A DNA stretch of 18,283 nt from Candidatus Zambryskibacteria bacterium RIFCSPLOWO2_02_FULL_39_14 (GTDB taxonomy: Bacteria > Patescibacteriota > Minisyncoccia > Phycocordibacterales > Zambryskibacteraceae), in contig MHWM01000019.1 in the NCBI GenBank assembly GCA_001824135.1, positions 5,707 through 23,989 on the forward strand, given 5' to 3'. A program made the translations under genes and the position numbers. The notes below the pieces were generated by a model, which was not told the origin of the DNA, did no database searches, and worked only from the letters and a program-made list of their open reading frames with translations. Positions 1 through 6,054 of this stretch are shown here, piece after piece; position 1 is the stretch's first letter; every line of letters starts with the position of its first letter.

Positions 1-138
1 GTTGGTGATCACAACCGTAGAGTTCCCGAAAAATGAACTGCGACCACCAACCGCAGGACCTTCAATCGCGAGGGTTGCCCCACACCCGCTCACCGCCACC
101 GTTGCGACGACAAGTATCACGGCAAAGAACTTATTCAT
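1..138 (-). CDS. Lipoprotein, N-terminal part (cut by window edge)
   Basis: Reading the minus strand from the ATG at 138 gives 46 residues before the window ends. They start MNKFFAVILVVATVAVSGCG: a short basic start, a hydrophobic stretch at about residues 4-16 and a lipobox V-S-G-C with the acylated Cys at 19, so a signal-peptidase-II lipoprotein anchored to the outer face of the membrane. The mature start is rich in Gly, Ser and Thr, and no family can be named. The start is supported by a strong Shine-Dalgarno (GAGGAGGG, 146-153) seven bases upstream and a good promoter beyond it. An open frame of 66 codons exists on the other strand, but it has neither signal. The rest of the gene lies outside the window. 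Confidence 0.75.
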   Translation of the reverse strand, partial: MNKFFAVILVVATVAVSGCGATLAIEGPAVGGRSSFFGNSTVVITN

Positions 139-145
139 ACTAATA

Positions 146-153
146 CCCTCCTC
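146..153 (-). promoter_or_regulatory. Strong Shine-Dalgarno of the lipoprotein gene
   Basis: GAGGAGGG on the minus strand lies seven bases before the ATG at 138. It fixes the start of the partial lipoprotein. It stands out because none of the other starts examined here has a comparable ribosome-binding site. Confidence 0.75.
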
Positions 154-160
154 TTTTATA

Positions 161-190
161 ATTATATCACAATATAACATACAAAGTCAA
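161..190 (-). promoter_or_regulatory. Sigma70-type promoter of the lipoprotein gene
   Basis: On the minus strand there is TTGACT at 190-185, an 18-base spacer and a perfect TATAAT at 166-161. Transcription would start near 154, giving a leader of about 16 bases that is almost only the Shine-Dalgarno. A second possible -35 (TTGACA, 197-192) pairs with a poorer -10. This is the most classical promoter and leader in the window. Sequence match only. Confidence 0.6.
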
Positions 191-221
191 GTGTCAAAAT
201 AACCATAATTTTAAACCAAAA

Positions 222-242
222 CTAGTACCCAAAAGCCAGAAG
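222..242 (+). repeat. Degenerate 7-bp repeats upstream of the gspE-type gene
   Basis: Three consecutive 7-base units end at 242, just before the -10 box: CTAGTAC, CCAAAAG and CCAGAAG. The last two differ at one position. Alone this would be weak, but the same 7-base spacing recurs before three other start codons in the window (3263-3297, 17828-17855, 18233-18260). Confidence 0.4.
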
Positions 243-245
243 CCT

Positions 246-251
246 TATAAT
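246..251 (+). promoter_or_regulatory. -10 box placed for a leaderless pilB/gspE mRNA
   Basis: A perfect TATAAT ends six bases before the ATG at 258. With the usual 6-7 base distance to the start site, transcription would begin at or next to the A of the ATG. No convincing -35 hexamer is seen 16-18 bases upstream and there is no Shine-Dalgarno. The same geometry is seen at 6043-6048, 14452-14457 and 17360-17365. Confidence 0.55.
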
Positions 252-257
252 GTATTA

Positions 258-1940
258 ATGATTAAATTCGACGAAGATAAGCAGAAGGATCGAATAGACA
301 CACTACATAAAAAAGAGGAGGAGGAGCTCGTATCTACTCTATCCTCACACCACGGTGTCCCTTACCTTGATCTTTCCACACATCCTATAAACATTGATGC
401 TTTAAGGATTATCAAAGAAGCTGAGGCTAGAGAAGCCGATTTGGCAGTCTTCAATGTTACGGATAAAAAGATCGAAGTGGCCGTTCTCTCTCCTGACAAG
501 GAGAAGACTGCGCAAGCCATCGAAGATTTAAAACATCGCGGTTATATACCAGAAATATTCATGGTCTCACATCAGAGTTTAAATAAGGTTTGGGAAAGAT
601 ATAAAGATCTTTCATATTCATTCCAAACCAAGTCTGGTGCTCTCGATATATCAAACGAAGAGATCATGGAGGTGACAAAGAAAGTTACTTCGCTTAGTGA
701 TGTTAAGAAAATGATCGAGGGAGTGCTTTCTTTGAAACGCGCTTATCGCATTTCAAAAATTTTAGAAATTATTTTAGCCGGAGCTATCGCTCTCAAAGCT
801 TCTGACATCCATCTCGAACCAGAGGACAAGGATTTGCGTTTGCGTTACAGACTAGACGGCGTGCTTACTGATATATTACATTTTGATTCTGAAACTTTTG
901 AATTACTGCTTTCTCGCATAAAACTTGTCAGTGAACTCAAACTCAACATCAGAGAGAAAGCTCAAGACGGACGTTTTTCTATAAAACTTACTGACTCTGA
1001 GATAGAAGTGCGCACCTCGCTTCTGCCCGGACCTTATGGTGAGTCAGTGGTCATGCGTGTTCTTAGTCCAGATACCATAGCTGTGGCGTTAGAAAATCTC
1101 GGCATTCATCCGCGCTTATTAAAAATACTTGAAGGAGAAATTAGAAAACCAAATGGTCTCATTCTCACCACCGGTCCAACTGGTTCAGGTAAAACTACAA
1201 CTCTCTATGCTTTCTTGAAAAAAATATATACGCCAGATATTAAGGTAGTGACTATTGAAAATCCCATTGAATATCATCTTGAGGGTATTGTCCAAACACA
1301 AGCAGAAGCTGAAAAAGGTTATACCTTTGCCGAAGGTCTGCGCAGTGCTTTGCGCCAAGATCCAGATGTAATCATGGTTGGAGAAATTCGTGACAATGAA
1401 ACTGCTTCGGTGGCAGTCAACGCGGCACTGACCGGACACTTGGTGCTTTCTACTTTGCACACCAACAACGCCGCTGGCTCATTTCCGCGGCTCCTTGACC
1501 TTGGTGTTAATCCTAAAGTGATAAGTTCTGCTATCAATATCTCCATAGCTCAAAGATTGGTACGCAAACTGTGCCAGACTTGCAAGAAAGAAGTAGCACT
1601 CGATGGTGCGCATAAAGAGTTAATAGAGAAAGTTGTGAAAGGAATCGTGGATCCAGTTTATATGGAAGGTATTCAGACAAAAAATTCTTGGACTTCTGTA
1701 GGTTGTCCTGAATGTAATAATTTAGGATTTAAAGGACGTATCGGTATCTTCGAAGCTATTTTAGTAGATAACAATATAGAAAAAGTTGTTATCAATAATC
1801 CTTCCGAACGCGACATTCGTGAAGCCGCCAGAGTGCAGAAACTTCTTACTCTGGTAGAAGATGGGATCATAAAAGTACTCTCCGGTATCACTACTATAGA
1901 AGAACTCGACCGAGTTGTTGACTTGTCAAATGTGTTGTAG
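258..1940 (+). CDS. pilB: PilB/GspE-family type IV pilus / type II secretion assembly ATPase
   Basis: 560 residues, usual length for the GspE/PilB/PulE family: cytoplasmic hexameric ATPases that power polymerisation of type IV pili or type II pseudopili. About residues 1-140 form an N-terminal domain of the MshEN/T2SSE type. The ATPase core follows with Walker A GPTGSGKT (306-313), Walker B DPDVIMVGEIRD (368-379) and a His box around GHLVLSTLHTNN. A zinc-binding pair C439-x2-C442 and C483-x2-C486 is typical of PilB/GspE and argues against the retraction ATPase PilT. No pilin, PilC or PilM-O genes are next to it, so the partner genes must be elsewhere. PilB and GspE cannot be separated by sequence alone; PilB is more likely because type IV pili are widespread in Patescibacteria. 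Confidence 0.92.
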   Translation: MIKFDEDKQKDRIDTLHKKEEEELVSTLSSHHGVPYLDLSTHPINIDALRIIKEAEAREADLAVFNVTDKKIEVAVLSPDKEKTAQAIEDLKHRGYIPEIFMVSHQSLNKVWERYKDLSYSFQTKSGALDISNEEIMEVTKKVTSLSDVKKMIEGVLSLKRAYRISKILEIILAGAIALKASDIHLEPEDKDLRLRYRLDGVLTDILHFDSETFELLLSRIKLVSELKLNIREKAQDGRFSIKLTDSEIEVRTSLLPGPYGESVVMRVLSPDTIAVALENLGIHPRLLKILEGEIRKPNGLILTTGPTGSGKTTTLYAFLKKIYTPDIKVVTIENPIEYHLEGIVQTQAEAEKGYTFAEGLRSALRQDPDVIMVGEIRDNETASVAVNAALTGHLVLSTLHTNNAAGSFPRLLDLGVNPKVISSAINISIAQRLVRKLCQTCKKEVALDGAHKELIEKVVKGIVDPVYMEGIQTKNSWTSVGCPECNNLGFKGRIGIFEAILVDNNIEKVVINNPSERDIREAARVQKLLTLVEDGIIKVLSGITTIEELDRVVDLSNVL

Positions 1941-2000
1941 AAAGCAAGCGTAGAGTTGCTATGAAAGTGGTAAAATGAATAATAAGGAGAGGAGTTTAGT

Positions 2001-2165
2001 TCCAGCGCATAAATCTCCAAGCAACACTTCGAGAATGACCAAGAAGCTAAACGAATCTTTCAAGGATAGCCTCAGAAATACCGGCAAGCCGGTACACCAA
2101 GAGCGTCCTTAAGGAAAAGTCCAAATGCCCCGAAGGGCATGTTGCTTAGAGATTTATGATCTGGA
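2001..2165 (-). ncRNA. Putative structured RNA of unknown family
   Basis: The gap 1941-2217 holds no gene but a nested fold. Outer arms 2008-2025 and 2141-2158 pair over 18 bp, extended by TCCAG (2001-2005) with CTGGA (2161-2165) across a 2x2 internal loop. Inside are a 6-bp hairpin (2125-2140), a 7-bp GC-rich hairpin (2079-2094), and nested 3-bp (2071-2073/2101-2103) and 5-bp (2062-2066/2106-2110) helices around the latter. Minus is preferred for two reasons: the one imperfect pair in the outer stem is a G-U on minus but a C-A mismatch on plus; and the loops become C(UUCG)G and G(CUUG)C, two well-known stable tetraloops. It does not match the hallmarks I know for tmRNA, RNase P RNA or SRP RNA. 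A rod with a side hairpin could be 6S-like, but this is a guess. A short inverted-repeat (MITE-like) element is the alternative. Confidence 0.5.
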
Positions 2166-2204
2166 CCTGCCTGCCGGCAAGTAAGAACTAATCATAGTCT
2201 AGCA

Positions 2205-2210
2205 CATAAT
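2205..2210 (+). promoter_or_regulatory. -10-like box just upstream of ruvB
   Basis: CATAAT (5 of 6 matches to TATAAT) ends seven bases before the ruvB ATG, with a run of T between them and no Shine-Dalgarno. This suggests a leaderless or nearly leaderless ruvB transcript. On the opposite strand TATGAT (2196-2191) could serve the putative RNA at 2001-2165, making this a compact divergent promoter region. Confidence 0.4.
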
Positions 2211-2217
2211 ATTTTTT

Positions 2218-3249
2218 ATGTCAAGTAAGAAACCTAAAGAAAAAGTGACAACTGAAGAAGTCGGATTTACCTCATTTCTTGATAATGAACTCAGACCTTC
2301 GAGCTGGCAGGACTACATTGGTCAAAAAGCAATTAAAGACAATCTTAAAATACTTATCCAAGCCGCGACAGAACGTGGCACCTCTCCAGAACATGTTTTG
2401 TTTTATGGCCCGCCAGGTTTAGGTAAGACCACTTTGGCACACTTAGTAGCTAAGGAAACCGGTAGAGCTATTAAGATTACTTCTGGACCTGCTATAGAGA
2501 GAGTTGGTGATCTTGCATCAATTCTTACCAACCTTTCGGCGGGAGATATACTTTTTATAGACGAGATACATCGTTTGAATAAAACTATTGAAGAAGTACT
2601 CTACCCTGCTATGGAATCCGGTGTCTTAGATATAATAATTGGTAAAGGTCCGTCAGCACGCACTATACAATTAGAACTACCGGCCTTTACACTGCTTGCA
2701 GCCACTACACGTGTAGCCATGATCTCTTCTCCACTACGAAGTCGTTTTTCCGGTGGAGTGTTTCGTCTGGAGTTTTATAACGAAGAAGAGATCGCAGAGA
2801 TATTGCGCCGTTCGGCTAAAATTATCGGGGTAAAAATGGAAGGCAATGCCGAGAAAGAGATTGCTAAACGCTCGCGCTTTACTCCCCGTACCGCTAATTA
2901 TTTTCTTAAACGCGCTCGCGACTTTGCCCAAGTAGAAGGAAAACCGCTTAATAAAGAAACTGTGGAGCTTGCCTTAAAACTTTTAGGTATTGATGAGAAA
3001 GGACTTTCGCCTTCTGACAGAAGATTACTTGAGATTATGTCAGACAAATTTGGTGGCGGACCGGTTGGACTCTCGACTCTAGCGGCCGCGCTCTCAGAAG
3101 AAGAAGCCACTATCGAAGAATTTAACGAACCGTATCTTTTACAGCTCGGGCTTATTGAGAGAACTACGCGCGGCCGCGCTCTTACTTCTCATGCATATAA
3201 ACATCTTGGTAAAACTCCTCCAGCCAATCTGCAGAAAAAACTTTTGTAA
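2218..3249 (+). CDS. ruvB: Holliday junction branch migration helicase RuvB
   Basis: 343 residues, normal length. RuvB is the hexameric AAA+ motor that, with RuvA, pulls DNA through Holliday junctions during recombination and fork repair. Walker A GPPGLGKT is at 64-71, Walker B FIDEIH has D115/E116, sensor 1 is the A-A-T-T-R motif, and the arginine-finger region reads SPLRSRFSGG. The C-terminal third is the winged-helix DNA-binding domain (around GPVGLSTLAAAL). The N-terminal L-R-P-S-x-W-x-D-Y-I-G-Q motif is also typical. ruvC follows two genes downstream, with yebC between, an order known in many bacteria; ruvA is not in the window. Start chosen at the first ATG, just after a -10-like box. 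Confidence 0.96.
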   Translation: MSSKKPKEKVTTEEVGFTSFLDNELRPSSWQDYIGQKAIKDNLKILIQAATERGTSPEHVLFYGPPGLGKTTLAHLVAKETGRAIKITSGPAIERVGDLASILTNLSAGDILFIDEIHRLNKTIEEVLYPAMESGVLDIIIGKGPSARTIQLELPAFTLLAATTRVAMISSPLRSRFSGGVFRLEFYNEEEIAEILRRSAKIIGVKMEGNAEKEIAKRSRFTPRTANYFLKRARDFAQVEGKPLNKETVELALKLLGIDEKGLSPSDRRLLEIMSDKFGGGPVGLSTLAAALSEEEATIEEFNEPYLLQLGLIERTTRGRALTSHAYKHLGKTPPANLQKKLL

Positions 3250-3262
3250 AAAAATAATCAAA

Positions 3263-3297
3263 CTAGACGCTAGAAGCTCTAAGTTGTAAGCTGTCTT
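3263..3297 (+). repeat. Degenerate 7-bp repeats ending two bases before yebC
   Basis: Five consecutive 7-base units fill almost the whole ruvB-yebC spacer up to the yebC ATG at 3300. Units one, two and three read CTAGACG, CTAGAAG and CTCTAAG; the fourth keeps the final AAG and the fifth is weaker. No Shine-Dalgarno is present in this stretch. Confidence 0.45.
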
Positions 3298-3299
3298 CT

Positions 3300-3836
3300 A
3301 TGAGCGGACACAACAAATGGTCAAAGATTAAGAATAAGAAAGCGGTAACGGATGCAGTCAAGTCTAAAATATTTTCCAAGATGGTCAAACTTATTTCTAC
3401 CGCTTCCAAACAAGTAAATGGTGATATATCTTCACCTATACTACGTGCCACTATAGACAAAGCGCGTGAGTACAATATGCCCGCAGACAATATCGAACGA
3501 GCAGTTAAGAAAGGCGCCAGTTCTGATGCCGAAGCATTAGAAGCCATTACTTACGAAGCTTACGGTCCAGGAGGTTCGGCTTTAGTAATTGAAACTCTGA
3601 CTACTAATCGCAATAAGGCGGCACAAGAAGTAAAATTTATTCTCTCTCAACACGGATTTTCTTTAGCGGCTCAAGGTTCAGCCACTTGGGCATTTAAGAG
3701 AGAGCCTGCGACCAATAACTTAGAACCGACAACGACTATTAAACTTTCAGAAGATGATGGTCATAAATTGGAAGCCCTAATTGAAGCACTAGAAGAAAAT
3801 GATGAGGTTCAAGAAGTCTACACTAATGCAATCTAA
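3300..3836 (+). CDS. yebC: Short YebC/TACO1-family protein
   Basis: 178 residues against about 240-250 for the family. The start MSGHNKWSKIKNKK matches the diagnostic family N-terminus and fixes the start codon. Conserved segments follow: DKAREYNMPADNIERAVKKG, the YEAYGPGG motif, NRNKAAQEVK and a G-S-A-T-W-A-F stretch. After about residue 135 the usual central alpha/beta segment (the region that normally ends in a S-A-E-V-x-M-I-P-like motif) is absent; a short linker leads straight into the conserved tail LIEALEENDEVQEVYTNAI. Members were long called transcriptional regulators; recent work ties them to translation through difficult sequences such as proline runs. Its last 11 bases overlap the ruvC start, suggesting translational coupling. 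Confidence 0.9.
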   Translation: MSGHNKWSKIKNKKAVTDAVKSKIFSKMVKLISTASKQVNGDISSPILRATIDKAREYNMPADNIERAVKKGASSDAEALEAITYEAYGPGGSALVIETLTTNRNKAAQEVKFILSQHGFSLAAQGSATWAFKREPATNNLEPTTTIKLSEDDGHKLEALIEALEENDEVQEVYTNAI

Positions 3837-4317
3837 CATTGTACTTGCAATAGATCCCGGCTTTGACCGGATGGGTCTCGCTATATTGAAAATGGAGCAG
3901 GGCAAGCCGAAACTTTTATTTTCAGAATGCTTTAAAACTGATTCAAAAGAGAAACGCTCACAGCGCCTCTTGGCTATAGGTAAAAATATAAAAAAGATAA
4001 TAGAAAAGTGGCAACCAGATGATCTTGCCATAGAAACACTCTTTTTCAATACAAATATTACAAGCGCCATCGGGGTGGCAGAAGCTAGAGGTGTTATCAC
4101 TTATGAAGCTAGTAAAGCTAGAATGGAAGTTTTTGAATATGGTCCCCAAACTATAAAAATAGCAGTTACAGGATATGGCAAAGCAGATAAACTTCAGATG
4201 GAAATTATGGTTAAAAAGCTGGTTAAATTATCAGAAAAATCACTTAAAAGGCTTGATGATGAGGTGGATGCCATCGCGGTGGGGATTACTCACCTTGCAA
4301 CAAAAAAGGGTATTTGA
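3826..4317 (+). CDS. ruvC: Holliday junction resolvase RuvC
   Basis: 163 residues from the ATG at 3826. The frame is open back to an ATG at 3799, but the extra nine residues are not family-like, while M-Q-S-N-I-V-L-A-I-D-P-G is the normal RuvC start. RuvC is the dimeric RNase-H-fold nuclease that cuts Holliday junctions symmetrically, acting with RuvB (two genes upstream). Catalytic acids are visible: D10 (in IDPG), E70 (in LAIETLFF), D145 and D148 (in LDDEVDAIAVGITH). The start overlaps the yebC end by 11 bases. It ends in TGA. A weak hairpin with a T-run lies about 20-50 bases downstream (near 4340-4368), but it is not convincing as a terminator. Confidence 0.94.
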   Translation: MQSNIVLAIDPGFDRMGLAILKMEQGKPKLLFSECFKTDSKEKRSQRLLAIGKNIKKIIEKWQPDDLAIETLFFNTNITSAIGVAEARGVITYEASKARMEVFEYGPQTIKIAVTGYGKADKLQMEIMVKKLVKLSEKSLKRLDDEVDAIAVGITHLATKKGI

Positions 4318-4392
4318 TACAAATAAGTGCATTCGAAAATGCCTTTAGAACATTTAGGTATTTTTATTAAAAATAATTAGATTATTTGAACC

Positions 4393-4554
4393 ATGAACGA
4401 CGACGATATTCTTAAAGATGAAGAGCTTGATGTTGACCTTGATGATATTAAAAAAGGTAAACATATATCGGACGAAGAACCTGAAAGTCTTGATGAATTA
4501 GCAGAAGAGGAGGAAGAGGATGAAGAACCGTTTGATGACGTTAATCCCATGTAA
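4393..4554 (+). CDS. Very acidic 53-residue protein, unknown function
   Basis: The ATG at 4393 opens a 53-codon frame ending in TAA. 26 of 53 residues are Asp or Glu against four Lys and no Arg (net charge about -22), with a run of eight consecutive acidic residues at 38-45 (E-E-E-E-E-D-E-E). No hydrophobic segment or Cys is present, so it is probably soluble and disordered. I recognise no family. Arguments for a real gene are the strong codon-level acidic bias, a clean start about 75 bases after ruvC, and a strong terminator starting two bases after the stop codon. A delta-subunit-like acidic tail or a DNA/RNA-mimic protein are possibilities, but nothing here proves them. Confidence 0.7.
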   Translation: MNDDDILKDEELDVDLDDIKKGKHISDEEPESLDELAEEEEEDEEPFDDVNPM

Positions 4555-4555
4555 C

Positions 4556-4587
4556 AAAAACCCCCACCAAGTGGGGGTTTTTGTTTT
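4556..4587. terminator. Bidirectional intrinsic terminator
   Basis: AAAAACCCCCAC (4556-4567) pairs perfectly with GTGGGGGTTTTT (4571-4582) around a three-base CAA loop, followed by G and TTTT. A-run and T-run flank the GC stem on both sides, so it works in both directions. It separates the convergent acidic-protein gene and tyrS, lying two bases past the former stop and just past the latter. It is the only strong intrinsic terminator found in the window. Confidence 0.93.
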
Positions 4588-5986
4588 AAAGAACTTCTAT
4601 TTTAATAAACCGATGTTTACCTATCCTTAAAGCAATGTTTAGAGAAACAAATTCATCTGGAGAATCAATCTTATCCCCCGTCTCGGCATTGCTGACTGCT
4701 CCTTCTTTGATCAATCTTCGCCATTCAGTCTTAGAACTGACAATCCCTTGAGATAAAATAACTTCAGAGAGTTTAGTACCCGATGCCACTTTTATCGTCT
4801 CTATTTCCTTAGGCATACCACCTTTAGAGAAAGTTCCGATAAAATCTTTTTCAGCTCCAGTTGCCGCTTCCTCACCGTAATAAATTACCACCACCTCGCG
4901 AGCTAGTCGCGCTTTTATATCTTTCGGATTATGTTTACTGCTTCCAAGTTTATTCTCTATGTCTGCAATTTCTGAAAGTGATGTATAAGTAGCCAGTTTA
5001 AAGTATGCGGGTATTGCCGAGTCTGGTATAGACATAATCTTTCCAAACATTTCAGACGGACTATCTGTAATAGTTATATAGTTATTCAGACTCTTACTCA
5101 TTTTCTCCTTGCCATCAAGTCCCGGCAAAATTTCCAGAGAAAGTACGGCTTGTTCTTCTGTCTTATTGGCCTTCATAATATCTCTACCCATGAGCATATT
5201 AAATGTCTGATCGTTGCCACCTATTTCAAGATCACAAGAACCGTAAATCTGAGATAAAACGAATGAATCTATACCTTGTAGAATCGGATACATCATCTCG
5301 TGCATATACAGCTCTCCACCAGACTTAATCCTTTCTTGAAACATATCGCGTTCTATAAGACGTGCATGAGTTATATTTCTTAAATTCCAAAGTACATTTA
5401 GAAGAGTTATAACCGAGATGCGATCTTTAAGATGCAGATCGCGCACTTGCATACGAGTTTGTTCAAAGACAACTGCCTTACCTACAAATGAATTTGGGGT
5501 GATTTCAATTTTTGTAGTTTTTCCTTTTACAGTCACATCCATATCAACTTTATAATTATCAGGCAGATTAAGATCAGTAATATTTGTAAACCAGTCAGAG
5601 TTTCTAATCCAAGAAAATATACTTGGTTCTGTGCGTAAAATTTTACCGACCTGTTCTATATAAGTTTTAGCATTATGGTCAACTTCAGCTTGTTCAATCT
5701 CTGGACGAATTTTACTTTTACCAGATGGATCGCCTATGCGCGCGGTAAAATCTCCTACAAGAAATACCACCTTGCACCCCATGTCCTGAAATTGACGCAA
5801 CTTGCGTAAAACTACCGCATGACCAAAATGTATGTCTGGACGACTTGGATCAACACCAAGTTTTATTACTATATCCTTTTTATATTGACCATTAATCTTT
5901 TTAAGAAGCTTATCCTTAAAAGCTCCTTGCGGGTCCACAAAGGTACTTACGGAACGTGAGAGAACCTCTTCTACATCTTTATTCAT
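4586..5986 (-). CDS. tyrS: Tyrosyl-tRNA synthetase with an inserted segment
   Basis: 466 residues; bacterial TyrRS is usually about 400-425. It charges tRNA-Tyr in the cytoplasm. The class I signatures are HFGH (53-56, variant HIGH) and KMSKS (295-299), with LEIGGNDQTFNMLMGRD at about 253-269. A C-terminal S4-like RNA-binding domain covers about 405-466. The extra length is largely explained by an insert at about 138-190, between S-W-I-R-N-S-D-W-F and the segment I-T-H-A-R-L-I-E-R-D-M-F that normally follows after a short helix. The insert is rich in charged and beta-prone residues (VDMDVTVKGKTTKIEIT). The start at 5986 has no Shine-Dalgarno; TAAATT with an upstream TG lies eight bases before it. 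It is divergent from the PBP gene. Confidence 0.93.
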   Translation of the reverse strand: MNKDVEEVLSRSVSTFVDPQGAFKDKLLKKINGQYKKDIVIKLGVDPSRPDIHFGHAVVLRKLRQFQDMGCKVVFLVGDFTARIGDPSGKSKIRPEIEQAEVDHNAKTYIEQVGKILRTEPSIFSWIRNSDWFTNITDLNLPDNYKVDMDVTVKGKTTKIEITPNSFVGKAVVFEQTRMQVRDLHLKDRISVITLLNVLWNLRNITHARLIERDMFQERIKSGGELYMHEMMYPILQGIDSFVLSQIYGSCDLEIGGNDQTFNMLMGRDIMKANKTEEQAVLSLEILPGLDGKEKMSKSLNNYITITDSPSEMFGKIMSIPDSAIPAYFKLATYTSLSEIADIENKLGSSKHNPKDIKARLAREVVVIYYGEEAATGAEKDFIGTFSKGGMPKEIETIKVASGTKLSEVILSQGIVSSKTEWRRLIKEGAVSNAETGDKIDSPDEFVSLNIALRIGKHRFIKIEVL

Positions 5987-6042
5987 ATATAGTCAATTTA
6001 ACACGTTCAGGATAAAAGAGAAATGTGTTAAAATGAACCTCT

Positions 6043-6048
6043 TATAAT
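6043..6048 (+). promoter_or_regulatory. -10 box placed for a leaderless PBP mRNA
   Basis: A perfect TATAAT ends six bases before the PBP ATG at 6055, the same spacing as at the pilB-type gene. The two also share the wider context TTATAATGTA. No good -35 and no Shine-Dalgarno are seen. The 68-base spacer must also hold the divergent tyrS promoter. Confidence 0.55.
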
Positions 6049-6054
6049 GTAAAA

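Noticed and set aside
2..202. 66-codon open frame on the plus strand at the left edge
   Set aside because: The opposite strand has a lipoprotein start with lipobox, strong Shine-Dalgarno and promoter; the plus frame shows none and is its shadow.
1673..2020. 115-codon minus-strand open frame across the end of pilB
   Set aside because: Mostly antisense to conserved pilB codons and rich in Ser; no start signal or recognisable domain.
2001..2165. tmRNA, RNase P RNA or SRP RNA in the pilB-ruvB gap
   Set aside because: No tRNA-like ends or tag frame, no RNase P conserved core beyond a chance GGAAAAGTCC on plus, no SRP GGAAGCAGCA-type loop, and too short for the first two.
3799..3825. Upstream ATG for ruvC giving nine extra residues
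   Set aside because: The extra residues lie inside yebC and are not RuvC-like; the ATG at 3826 gives the normal N-terminus.
4320..4370. Terminator after ruvC
   Set aside because: Only a 5-6 bp imperfect stem with a long loop and a broken T-run; not strong enough to list.
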